This document shows positions 8,194 to 14,904 of a DNA stretch of 64,000 bases, piece by piece. The stretch lies in assembly GCF_007830115.1 (NCBI RefSeq), contig NZ_VLKP01000012.1, forward strand, positions 1-64,000. The letters run 5' to 3'. The DNA is from Aerolutibacter ruishenii. Lineage in GTDB: Bacteria; Pseudomonadota; Gammaproteobacteria; Xanthomonadales; Xanthomonadaceae. A program made the position numbers and the translations under genes. The number at the start of each line of letters is the position of its first letter. Within the stretch, counting starts at the first letter, position 1. Below the pieces are notes generated by a model. That model saw only the letters and a list, made by a program, of their open reading frames with translations, searched no databases and had not been told where the DNA came from.

Positions 8194-8916
8194 GTGGCAA
8201 AGTTCCTCAACACCAGTGCAACCAACTACTTCCTTGAAGAGCTCATCAAGGACGCCAAGGATCGTCTGATCCTGATCAGCCCCTACCTGAAGCTCAACGA
8301 CAGGGTGAAGGAGCTGTTGGCGGACAAGAACCGCCTCAAGATCGACGTGCGCATGGTCTACGGCAAGAGCGAGCTGCAGCCGATGGAGATCAGCTGGTTG
8401 CGCGAGCAGAGCTACATCCGCACCAGCTTCTGCAAGAACCTGCACGCCAAGTGCTACCTCAATGAGGAGCTGTGCATCATCACCAGCCTGAACCTGTACG
8501 AGTTCAGCCAGGTCAACAACAACGAGATGGGCATCCTGATCCGTCGGTCCGAAGACGCCGAGCTGTACCGCGAGGCGTACGAGGAGGCCCAGCGCATCAT
8601 CCGCATCAGCGACGAAGTGCGGATTTCGCTTGAGCGTGTCGAGGCCGACGAGCCGGCCAGTGCTGCGTACGAGGCCGAGCAAGAGTCGGCAGGTGACGAG
8701 GACGCGCCCGTGGGAAAGCTCACCACCTCCAGGCTCGCCCGCAAGCTGGGCCTGAAGACCGCTGAGTTGACGGAAAGGCTGCTTGCCACCGGTTTGTTGG
8801 AATTGAAGTCAGGCAAGCCGCACCTCACCGACAAGGGCAAGGAGGTCGGCGGCGAGTTCCGCATGAGTCCCAGGTTTGGTGGTTATTTCCTATGGCCTGA
8901 CTCGCTGAGCGCATAG
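8194..8916 (+). CDS. Phospholipase D-family nuclease with C-terminal winged helix
   Basis: The 240-residue protein has one PLD catalytic half-site: H84-x-K86 (LHAKCYLNEE), then TSLN at 97-100 and N110-E111. Single-HKD proteins of this size act as dimers and are often nucleases. About residues 170-240 (LTTSRLARKLGLKTAELTERLL..) look like a winged helix that could bind nucleic acid. Acidic and Ala-rich residues 150-170 link the parts. The GTG start has TAAGGAG upstream. The Mrr gene starts eight bases after the stop, so these two are almost certainly cotranscribed. Confidence 0.8.
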   Translation: MAKFLNTSATNYFLEELIKDAKDRLILISPYLKLNDRVKELLADKNRLKIDVRMVYGKSELQPMEISWLREQSYIRTSFCKNLHAKCYLNEELCIITSLNLYEFSQVNNNEMGILIRRSEDAELYREAYEEAQRIIRISDEVRISLERVEADEPASAAYEAEQESAGDEDAPVGKLTTSRLARKLGLKTAELTERLLATGLLELKSGKPHLTDKGKEVGGEFRMSPRFGGYFLWPDSLSA

Positions 8917-8924
8917 GCACGGAC

Positions 8925-9800
8925 ATGGGGCGGACAGGGGGAAAGCGTTGGTACGGACAGAAACAGGTTAAACACCGCCGCGACGATGCGCTGGCGCGCA
9001 TGGACCCGCTGGCCTTTGAGCGCCTGATGGGCGACTACTACCGGGGGCTGGGCTACAAGGTTGATGGTTGTGGGACCGGCGGCCGCGCTAGCCAGCACGA
9101 CGGTGGTATCGACCTGAAGTTGTACAAGGATGGCGAGTACACCGTCGTCCAATGCAAGCGCGAGAACGCCAATCAGGTCACCCATAACGTGATGCACCAG
9201 CTTCTCGGCGTGATGCTGACCGAGGGTGCGCACAAGGCAGTCGTGATCACCACGGGTGAATTCACCGACGCGGCGTGGAGCAAGGCGAAGAACGATGCGC
9301 GCATGCAGTTGATCGACGGTACGAAGCTGCGCGACATGTTGGGGCCGCTGCTACCGGCGGACGCTGCTCCCTCGCCGGTCACTCCCTCTCTGGCCGCGTC
9401 GTACTGGGGGCTGTCGGCGCCTTATCGTGAGCGTGTCAAAGCCGAGAGGGAGCCAGCGGGCGGTCGTCCGTCCCGGCGGCGCAAGAAGCAGGACGACGCG
9501 AGTGGACTCGTGGTCGTTGCTGCCGTCGTGCTCGCGATGCTGGTCTGGCAGTGTTCGCGCAAGGCTCCCGCTCCAGTGAAAACGTCCAGTCGTCCCGCGC
9601 AAGTGCAGCCGGCCGTAACGGAACGTCCTGTGTCTGCCACGTCCCCGACGCAAAGGAAGGATGCCGTCGCTCCGACGCAAAGGAATGACGCCGTCGCTCC
9701 GACAACCGGTCAGTCGCATCGCGTAGCCCCACCTTCCGGTGCGTATAGGAGCGACGAGGAAGCGGTAAAGGCGTACTTGGAAGCAATACCGGAGATGTGA
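8925..9800 (+). CDS. Mrr-type restriction nuclease tethered to the membrane
   Basis: An N-terminal Mrr_cat domain occupies about residues 25-140: LAFERLMGDYYRGLGYKV, then D63 in DGGIDL and Q76-x-K78 in VVQCKRE, the PD-(D/E)xK variant of Mrr enzymes. These cut modified or foreign DNA. A basic stretch RRRKKQDD precedes a membrane span at about 193-210 (GLVVVAAVVLAMLVWQC). A 75-residue Pro/Thr/Ala-rich tail follows with the nonapeptide APTQRxDAV in two tandem copies. By the positive-inside rule the nuclease should face the cytoplasm and the tail the periplasm. It is the third nuclease fold in succession in this cassette. Confidence 0.85.
   Translation: MGRTGGKRWYGQKQVKHRRDDALARMDPLAFERLMGDYYRGLGYKVDGCGTGGRASQHDGGIDLKLYKDGEYTVVQCKRENANQVTHNVMHQLLGVMLTEGAHKAVVITTGEFTDAAWSKAKNDARMQLIDGTKLRDMLGPLLPADAAPSPVTPSLAASYWGLSAPYRERVKAEREPAGGRPSRRRKKQDDASGLVVVAAVVLAMLVWQCSRKAPAPVKTSSRPAQVQPAVTERPVSATSPTQRKDAVAPTQRNDAVAPTTGQSHRVAPPSGAYRSDEEAVKAYLEAIPEM
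9648..9701 (+). repeat. Tandem 27-bp repeat in the Mrr gene tail
   Basis: Two adjacent near-identical 27-base units starting CGACGCAAAGGAA encode the repeated TQRKDAVAP / TQRNDAVAP. They lie in the low-complexity periplasmic tail and may vary in copy number between strains. Confidence 0.6.
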
Positions 9801-9900
9801 ATTCCCCAATGAACGCCCAGCCCAAGACCATCCAGATTGCGACACCGTTGGCCACTCGAGTTTGCGCTTGTGCTAGCCCATTAACCGCAAAGGACTTGCC

Positions 9901-10779
9901 ATGAAAATTCTTCCTGCTGAGTTTGACGGTCACGCCATCCGCCGCGTCTATGACGAGGACACCGAAACCTGGTGGTTCTTCGTTGTTGACGTGGTCCAGG
10001 TTCTCACGCAGCAAGCGGATTACCAGGCGGCGCGGAACTATTGGAAGGTGCTGAAGAACCGTCTGGTGAAGGAAGGCAGTCAGTCGGTTACAGAATGTAA
10101 CCGACTGAAACTGCCGGCCGCCGACGGCAAGTCCTATCTCACCGACGTCGCCACCGCCCAGACCCTGCTCCGTCTGGTCCAGTCAGTCCCCAGCCCCAAG
10201 GCCGAGCCCATCAAGCTGTGGCTGGCCAAGGTGGGCTACGAACGCATGCAGGAGTTGGCCGACCCTTCGCTGGCCCTGGACCGCGCCCGCGAGAGCTGGC
10301 AGCAGCACGGGCGCAGCGACAAGTGGATACAGCAGCGCATGACCGGGCAGGAGACGCGCAACAAGCTGACCGACTACTGGGCCGGCCACGGGGTCACGCC
10401 GGGCGATGAGTTCGCCATCCTCACCGATCTCATCCACCAGGAGTGGTCCGGGGTCAGTGTGAAGCAGCACAAGGGCATGAAGGGGCTGAAAAGCCAGAGC
10501 CTGCGCGACCACATGAGCGAGGCCGAGCTGATCTTCACCGCGCTGGCGGAGCTGTCTACCCGCCAGATTGCCGAGAGCGAGGACGCCACCGGCATGGGTG
10601 AATACAAGAAAGCCGCCAAAGCCGGCGTTGGTTTGGCCAAGCGTGCCCGTTTGGAGCTGGAGGCGCGGACCGGGGCCAAGGTGGTGTCGTCGGAGAACTT
10701 CCTGCCGCCCGGTGCGCAGCAGAAGGAGTTGCCCGCCAAGCCGCGAAGCGGGGGGCGTAAGCAGCCAAAGCCCAAGTGA
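9901..10779 (+). CDS. Bro-N domain protein (phage antirepressor-like / DinD-like)
   Basis: The N-terminal 110 residues are a Bro-N domain (FDGHAIRRVYDEDTETWWF, VVDVVQVL, LLRLVQSVPSPKAEPIKLWL), a DNA-binding module of phage antirepressors. The remainder (WIQQRMTGQETRNKLTDYW, HMSEAELIFTALAELSTRQIAE) matches the extended DinD/Bro-N proteins of bacterial chromosomes, some DNA-damage inducible. The ATG follows AAAGGACTTGCC. A basic C-terminus (RSGGRKQPKPK) could bind DNA. The coding sequence contains a perfect inverted repeat at 10080-10108. A rearranged pseudogene of a close relative lies at 13485-13760. Confidence 0.85.
   Translation: MKILPAEFDGHAIRRVYDEDTETWWFFVVDVVQVLTQQADYQAARNYWKVLKNRLVKEGSQSVTECNRLKLPAADGKSYLTDVATAQTLLRLVQSVPSPKAEPIKLWLAKVGYERMQELADPSLALDRARESWQQHGRSDKWIQQRMTGQETRNKLTDYWAGHGVTPGDEFAILTDLIHQEWSGVSVKQHKGMKGLKSQSLRDHMSEAELIFTALAELSTRQIAESEDATGMGEYKKAAKAGVGLAKRARLELEARTGAKVVSSENFLPPGAQQKELPAKPRSGGRKQPKPK
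10080..10108. repeat. Perfect 13-bp inverted repeat inside the Bro-N gene
   Basis: TCAGTCGGTTACA at 10080-10092 is followed by GAA and its exact complement TGTAACCGACTGA at 10096-10108. It encodes the SVTECNRL stretch of the protein. As DNA it could be a binding site of the Bro-N protein itself; as RNA it is a strong triloop hairpin. The same repeat survives with one mismatch in the pseudogene at 13531-13559. Confidence 0.85.
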
Positions 10780-10863
10780 CATTGCCCTGTGAGCGCTTGT
10801 GCATGAAAACGGTCGGGCTTCATCAGCCGTTTTCCAGTTTTCGGAGATCAAAAAGTCACGCCG

Positions 10864-10923
10864 CCAAGATACGAAACTCCGTCGCCTTCGCCGCCGGTCG
10901 CACGGTGTTGTCCTCGCGGTGCA
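10864..10923 (-). pseudogene. 3' fragment of a TumA-like antitoxin gene
   Basis: Read on the reverse strand this encodes MHREDNTVRPAAKATEFRIL, matching the last residues of the TumA-like protein at 13936-14322 (MQRENNTVRPVAKATEFHIV). The rest of the gene is absent. It is joined directly to a methyltransferase fragment. Confidence 0.7.
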
Positions 10924-11050
10924 TCGAACGCCTTGTGGCGCGCAACGCCGAGCGCGCCGCCGAGGAAGCGCGCGGCCTGGTGCGCTGGCTGCGCCCCGAG
11001 TTCCAGAACCCGCAGGCGTGCCCCGCCGACGCCCCGGCCCCGGGCAGGGC
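10924..11050 (+). pseudogene. Fragment of the methyltransferase C-terminal region
   Basis: This is a direct repeat of 5881-6008, encoding ERLVARNAERAAEEARGLV and PEFQNPQA. It has no start, no methyltransferase motifs and stops within a few codons of the repeat end. It either moved from the gene upstream or is what remains of a second, related restriction-methyltransferase. Confidence 0.8.
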
Positions 11051-11124
11051 GGAAGCTTCGCCGCCGTGCATTGAACCGTGAACGCACATGTAATATTGCC
11101 GCCTACAACCCAAGGAGGGATGCG

Positions 11125-11691
11125 ATGGCAAGGATGTGGGTGGTGCTGGGTGATTCAACGTCGAGTGGCGGCAAGGTGGTCACAGGCTCTCCGTTCACTG
11201 ACATTGATGGAATGAGCGTTGCCCGGGTGTCGGACAAAGCGACATGTCTGCTTCACAAGGGCGTATTTCCTATCGTAGATGGCGATTCAACAACTATCAT
11301 CGATGGTCAGCCGGTCGCGCTTCATGGTAGTAGGCTGGCTTGTGGCTGTTCCGTCTTGGCAGTTCAGCAAGTGCGGGTATACGTGGATGGGGGTGGCGCG
11401 AGAGCCGCCAACTCAGGGCCATCGACACAAACTGAAAGCTCACCGCACGTAGTAGAAAAGCTCTTTCATGAGCAGTATCGGGCCGTGGATATAGCGTCCG
11501 GAGAGCCCGTAGCGAATATGGCCTACCGAATAGACAGGGAAGACGGCACGTTTGTCACGGGCTTGACTGGCGCCGATGGATTGACGGGGCGCGTCTCAAC
11601 AAGTCAGCCAGAACGGGTTCGGTTGACTTGGTTGTCAGTCTCATCCGACCAAGTCGGGGTGCCGGAACTGCATGCCACGGAGGGTTGCTGA
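11125..11691 (+). CDS. PAAR-domain protein, type VI secretion spike tip or cargo adaptor
   Basis: The N-terminal 90 residues are a PAAR domain (GDSTSSGGKVVTGSP, CLLHKGVFPIVDGDSTTIIDG, ALHGSRLACGCSVLA). PAAR proteins cap the VgrG spike and carry effectors into target cells. Residues 100-188 are an extension ending in a small beta-domain (ANMAYRIDREDGTFVTGLTGADG, resembling DUF2345/transthyretin-like VgrG or PAAR extensions), probably the docking surface for the effector. The ATG has a near-perfect AAGGAGGGA site. The stop abuts the next start, so the genes are coupled. No other T6SS component is in the window. Confidence 0.85.
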   Translation: MARMWVVLGDSTSSGGKVVTGSPFTDIDGMSVARVSDKATCLLHKGVFPIVDGDSTTIIDGQPVALHGSRLACGCSVLAVQQVRVYVDGGGARAANSGPSTQTESSPHVVEKLFHEQYRAVDIASGEPVANMAYRIDREDGTFVTGLTGADGLTGRVSTSQPERVRLTWLSVSSDQVGVPELHATEGC

Positions 11692-12888
11692 ATGTCGCAA
11701 GTAATTGCTGCCACGCAAACGACGCCCGGTTTGGAACCGACGAAGGTGCCGGTAACACCCTTGCGAACGGTGACCTACTTGTTCAATACAGGGACATGGG
11801 TTCCTGCCAATGTAGGGTCAAGTTCAGAGAAGTACCTCAAGATTCCGTATGAGGTTGCATTCGACGGGGTAGTTCAGCCGAAATCGCGTGGGTGGCCACA
11901 GCGGATCGTAGGTCGGACACCGTTCCGGGTTCAGGTGCCCGCTGGAACACAGGTGTCCTTGTTTTTGAATACCGACGCGCTGCCTGGCGCCCGGCACAAG
12001 CCTGTGTATGCCGTAAGGACGGGGCAGCGCGATGTCGTTGTCACGGTTTCAGAAACCAGGGGCACGGCGTTGGCGACACCGGACTCGCCCGTGTTCTCAC
12101 ATACTGCCGTAGATCCTCGGTCTGGAACGCAAACCGATTACTACAAGGCGCCGCTTCACGGAAACATCTGGGCACGGATATCCAAGGTCTACACTGCAGA
12201 CGATGCACTGGCTTTGGTTCCGGCGAGCGCAGACGCAGGCGTTCGGGAAGCCGTGCTTTCGATCTATCGCGTGCTTGGCTCAACAACCCTTGTGGTGCGC
12301 TGTGCTGCGCCAGAGGGGCATCAGCTGGCTGTTGTTTTTGCCGATTCCGAGAATCCACGGCAAAACATCAGCAATTACACGTTGTTGAGGGATGGGCTGA
12401 CAAGGGTCCACCCGCTCGGATTCTTTGCATTGATTGATGCTGCGCGTATTGCGGGCGCCACCCAGCTAAGTGTGACGTCGTGCTGGAGGCCGTCCCTTGG
12501 CTCAATCGCGCATCGGGCTGGATTAGGCTTGGATGTCAATATTATTGGAGATGCACAGGAGGACGTGCGCTTCAATCGCGCTGAGTTGATTGGACAGGGC
12601 CCTGACGTTCCGTGGGTAACGCCCGCTGAGGTGCAAAGCTATCGAGATCGTCGTGCGAATCGTGCAGCATGGGTTGAGGAGCTGGAGGGGAGTAAGCCAC
12701 GGCTTGTTGCGGATTTTCAGCGTTTGCTTCGAGCATCTCCCCACATCAAGCAGGTCTTCGATCCTTGGTATATGGATGCAAACACGAAGGACGATGTTGC
12801 GCCGGCGTGCAACGAGCAGGTTTCAGTCAATGAGAAGCTGCACAACAACCATCTCCATATCACGCTTGATGTCCCAGGTGTTCTGTGA
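11692..12888 (+). CDS. Probable T6SS effector with M15/M74-like zinc metallopeptidase domain
   Basis: The start codon directly follows the PAAR stop. The 398-residue protein has an N-terminal beta-rich half (residues 20-150) and a C-terminal half that looks like a peptidoglycan peptidase of the LAS fold. H274-x6-D281 (HRAGLGLDV) and H387-x-H389 (NNHLHITL) are the zinc-ligand pattern of M15/M74 enzymes, with SCWRPSLGS just before. Such enzymes cut peptide cross-links in the cell wall. With a PAAR gene before it and a lipoprotein gene overlapping its end, it is best read as an antibacterial wall-degrading effector. The specific bond cut is unknown. GC content is below that of the core genes. 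Confidence 0.7.
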   Translation: MSQVIAATQTTPGLEPTKVPVTPLRTVTYLFNTGTWVPANVGSSSEKYLKIPYEVAFDGVVQPKSRGWPQRIVGRTPFRVQVPAGTQVSLFLNTDALPGARHKPVYAVRTGQRDVVVTVSETRGTALATPDSPVFSHTAVDPRSGTQTDYYKAPLHGNIWARISKVYTADDALALVPASADAGVREAVLSIYRVLGSTTLVVRCAAPEGHQLAVVFADSENPRQNISNYTLLRDGLTRVHPLGFFALIDAARIAGATQLSVTSCWRPSLGSIAHRAGLGLDVNIIGDAQEDVRFNRAELIGQGPDVPWVTPAEVQSYRDRRANRAAWVEELEGSKPRLVADFQRLLRASPHIKQVFDPWYMDANTKDDVAPACNEQVSVNEKLHNNHLHITLDVPGVL

Positions 12889-13376
12889 AGTACAGCAGTC
12901 CATGCGCGGCACTTTTCCTCGTGGCTTTAGCTGGTTGCCACGACTTTTACCTGGGTCAAGTGAATGAGATGGGGAGCTGTGGGTCGGAAGAACTTCGTAG
13001 CGACTGGAAGTCCATACGTTCGAAAGTGGCGAACTCATCGTCTGCCGCGCGGTTGATTCGGGCGATTGCATGCGCGCCGGAGTCAGATAGGCCGGTCGAG
13101 CATATCGGCGCGCACCTTGATGAACAGGTGACATTTGTTGCCTCCAGTACCGGCGACGAGGTCGAGGAGGTTAGGGTGTTGCCGCGTGCCTTGGCAAAGC
13201 GCGAAGTGTTTGCCTTCCTTGGCTCACCTGAGTTCCGCTACGGATTGGGAAGGCGGGAGCCTGGAGAGCTTGAACTCATCGCGCAGAATGAAGCCTGTAT
13301 GGAAATGTTTGTGTTAGTGCATAAGGCCAATCGGCAGGATTGGGTTGTTAGTCGCTACGAAAGCGCGTGCGATTGA
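12885..13376 (+). CDS. Lipoprotein, probable immunity protein to the upstream effector
   Basis: A GTG start overlaps the effector stop (GTGA), a strong sign of a toxin-immunity pair. The signal peptide ends in the lipobox LAGC, with C18 as the lipidated residue, placing the 145-residue mature domain in the periplasm where a wall-degrading effector acts. Cysteines near residues 32, 62, 140 and 162 could form disulphides. No family recognised. The alternative, an unrelated lipoprotein, is less likely given the overlap. Confidence 0.7.
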   Translation: MKYSSPCAALFLVALAGCHDFYLGQVNEMGSCGSEELRSDWKSIRSKVANSSSAARLIRAIACAPESDRPVEHIGAHLDEQVTFVASSTGDEVEEVRVLPRALAKREVFAFLGSPEFRYGLGRREPGELELIAQNEACMEMFVLVHKANRQDWVVSRYESACD

Positions 13377-13484
13377 ACAGACTCGGGCTTGTCGAACGAG
13401 CGGCTGGTCAACGGCTGCCGCACCATCAAGTCGCCCTACGGCAAGGAAATGGGTCTGTCACAGGCGGCGCTGGCGAAGTGGGCA
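13377..13484. other. Unassigned remnant between immunity gene and Bro-N pseudogene
   Basis: One frame reads RLVNGCRTIKSPYGKEM and GLSQAALAKWAARR without a start codon and shifts into the Bro-N pseudogene. It looks like a gene fragment, but I cannot assign its origin. Confidence 0.3.
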
Positions 13485-13760
13485 GCGAGACGCCGAAACT
13501 TGGTGGTTCGCTGTTGGCCAAGGAGGGGAGTCAGTCGGTTACAAATTGTCACCGACTGAACCTCGCTGATGCTCACGAACCTCATCCACCAGGAGTGGTC
13601 CGGGGTCAGTGTGAAGCAGCGCGATGGCATGAAGGGCAACGGCCGCCAAGGCCGGCGGGCAATTCGCCAAGCGTGCGCGATTGGATCTGGAGGCGCGGAC
13701 GGGCACCAGAGTGATGTCGTCGGACAGCTTCCTGCCACCCGTTACGGCCTCCAAATCACT
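13485..13760 (+). pseudogene. Bro-N/DinD-like pseudogene with large internal deletions
   Basis: Blocks matching the gene at 9901-10779 appear in the same order: ETPKLGG (for the EDTETWW region), the SQSVTxC inverted-repeat region, TNLIHQEWSGVSVKQ, the AKRARLDLEARTG block, and MSSDSFLPP. The intervening parts, including most of the Bro-N core and the central domain, are missing and the frame shifts between blocks. Similarity to the intact gene at DNA level is high, implying a recent common source such as a second, now eroded, island copy. Confidence 0.85.
13531..13559. repeat. Second copy of the Bro-N inverted repeat
   Basis: TCAGTCGGTTACA, three bases, then TGTCACCGACTGA: the 10080-10108 element with a single arm mismatch. 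It is among the best preserved parts of the pseudogene. Confidence 0.8.
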
Positions 13761-13852
13761 GGGTGGTTGGCTAGGTACGCGGCACACTGCTTCGGCTCGC
13801 GCGGGCAGGCGGCAAGGGGAAGGAGCGTCAGGAGTGATAGCAGTGTTTTCAT
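13742..13852 (-). pseudogene. Stub of a lipoprotein gene, probably a second immunity gene
   Basis: Reverse-strand ATG at 13850-13852 opens MKTLLSLLTLLPLAACPREP, a clean lipoprotein signal with lipobox LAAC at residues 12-15. The frame runs only 36 codons before it ends where Bro-N pseudogene sequence begins, so the mature protein is lost. The start overlaps a TGA by four bases, as in the intact effector-immunity pair at 12885. Confidence 0.5.
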
Positions 13853-13933
13853 TTGTCCACCGCGGATGGGGCGAACCCCTGCACATGGATATGGATATGG
13901 TGGTGGTTCGGAAAGTGCTTGGCATGGGAAAGC
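13849..13933 (-). pseudogene. C-terminal remnant of a second metallopeptidase effector
   Basis: In the frame that ends at the TGA overlapping the lipoprotein stub, the last codons read HAKHFPNHHHIHIHVQGF. The HxH cluster followed by a short tail parallels NNHLHITLDVPG at the end of the intact effector. The upstream body is gone; the TumA-like gene ends immediately before. Only about 28 codons remain, so assignment rests on motif and arrangement. Confidence 0.45.
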
Positions 13934-13935
13934 AT

Positions 13936-14322
13936 TCATTCTGCGACGATGTGAAACTCGGTGGCTTTGGCTACTGGCCTCACGGTGTTGTTCTCGCGCT
14001 GCATTTCCACGATGCCGTAATGCGACATGGTCTTGAGCGTGCGTGACAGGTTGCCAGGCTTGCGTCCGGTGGTCTGCGCCAGCTTTGCGATGGACTCGGG
14101 CCGGGTTTCGCGGATCACGTGTAGCAGGGCGCGATTGTCATCGCTGAGTACCTCGGCGAGTGACTTCATCGAGGTGAACCAGATTTTTGGGTCGCCGGGC
14201 TTGGGCTTGAGCGTGCCCTTGGCGATCGCCAGCGCGCGCGCCCGGATGGCCTGCTGCGGCGCAATGCCGATGGTCAACGACTTGGTGGTCCGGCGGGCGG
14301 GCTTCTTGGTCGGGGTAGTCAT
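13936..14322 (-). CDS. tumA: TumA-like HTH antitoxin
   Basis: The 128-residue protein is basic at its N-terminus and carries a winged-helix region at about residues 60-115 (DDNRALLHVIRETRPESIAKL, RKPGNLSRTLKTMSHYGIV). This is the MarR-like HTH of antitoxins paired with TumE (DUF6516) toxins. It would bind the operon promoter and neutralise the toxin. The upstream toxin frame overlaps its start by four bases (ATGA), confirming the pair. The toxin frame carries a stop codon, so this antitoxin has no full-length partner. A second 3' fragment of a related gene lies at 10864-10923. Confidence 0.75.
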   Translation of the reverse strand: MTTPTKKPARRTTKSLTIGIAPQQAIRARALAIAKGTLKPKPGDPKIWFTSMKSLAEVLSDDNRALLHVIRETRPESIAKLAQTTGRKPGNLSRTLKTMSHYGIVEMQRENNTVRPVAKATEFHIVAE

Positions 14323-14684
14323 GGGGCTCTAGCCTCCCCCAGCACGCGGTCGACTTCAGCGAAGAAGTCCTGCAGCAGTTGGTGCGCGCTGGTGTAATCG
14401 TAGGGCACGCCCTTGTCGCGGGCGTGGCGGTGCTTGTGGTCGTAGGCGAGGATGCGTCCGGCGTACTTGAACTTCTTGGGTGGTTTGACGGCGTGGGCGT
14501 TGTCGAACCCGAGGATGCGGGTGCCATAGGGCTCATGCAGCGTCAGGCTGTAGGAGATGCCATGGGGAATCCCCGGGGCGGGCTTGACCCGCCAGGCCTC
14601 GATCTAGATCCAGTAGCCGCCGCCCTGGTCGAAGATGCTGCCGTGCAGGTCCAGCAGGGTTGAGACATCCGTGTCTTCGTGCAT
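14319..14684 (-). pseudogene. tumE: TumE-like toxin gene interrupted by a nonsense codon
   Basis: From ATG at 14682-14684 the frame reads LLDLHGSIFDQGGGYWI, then TAG (14604-14606), then IEAWRVKPAPGIPHGISYSL and continues open for 94 more codons to the TGA overlapping tumA. The whole 121-codon frame matches the size and order of TumE/DUF6516 toxins. A single base change (for example from AAG, giving YWIKIEAWRV) explains the stop. Apart from it the reading frame is undamaged, so inactivation looks recent. Restart downstream or read-through cannot be excluded, and a sequencing error is possible. Confidence 0.7.
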
Positions 14685-14779
14685 GGGGCAATAGTATCAC
14701 CGGATGATATGAAGGGAATCTGATCCAATTCCCCCGGGTGGGAGCTGCTATCCTCCCGCCATCAGGGGAATTCATCCGC

Positions 14780-14803
14780 ATGAACGAAGCTGAGACTCGG
14801 GCC
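14780..14803 (+). pseudogene. Possible scar of a type I restriction hsdR start
   Basis: ATG at 14780 reads MNEAETRA, the exact opening common in EcoEI-type HsdR subunits, with GGGGAA upstream. After the eighth codon the similarity stops. It may be a deletion scar where a type I system once began. An eight-codon match is weak evidence. Confidence 0.3.
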
Positions 14804-14904
14804 GGACACACAGCGCTACGGCACGCGGTTATTACCACGCAATTTGTCAGGCCCAGGACGTTTCGTACAAGTCGAGTGTTGACAGCCACTGAGGGGTTTG
14901 CGCG

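Noticed and set aside
13377-14700. CRISPR or integron array in the repeat-rich right end
   Set aside because: Repeats are two copies of gene fragments with no spacer periodicity and no cas or integrase gene.
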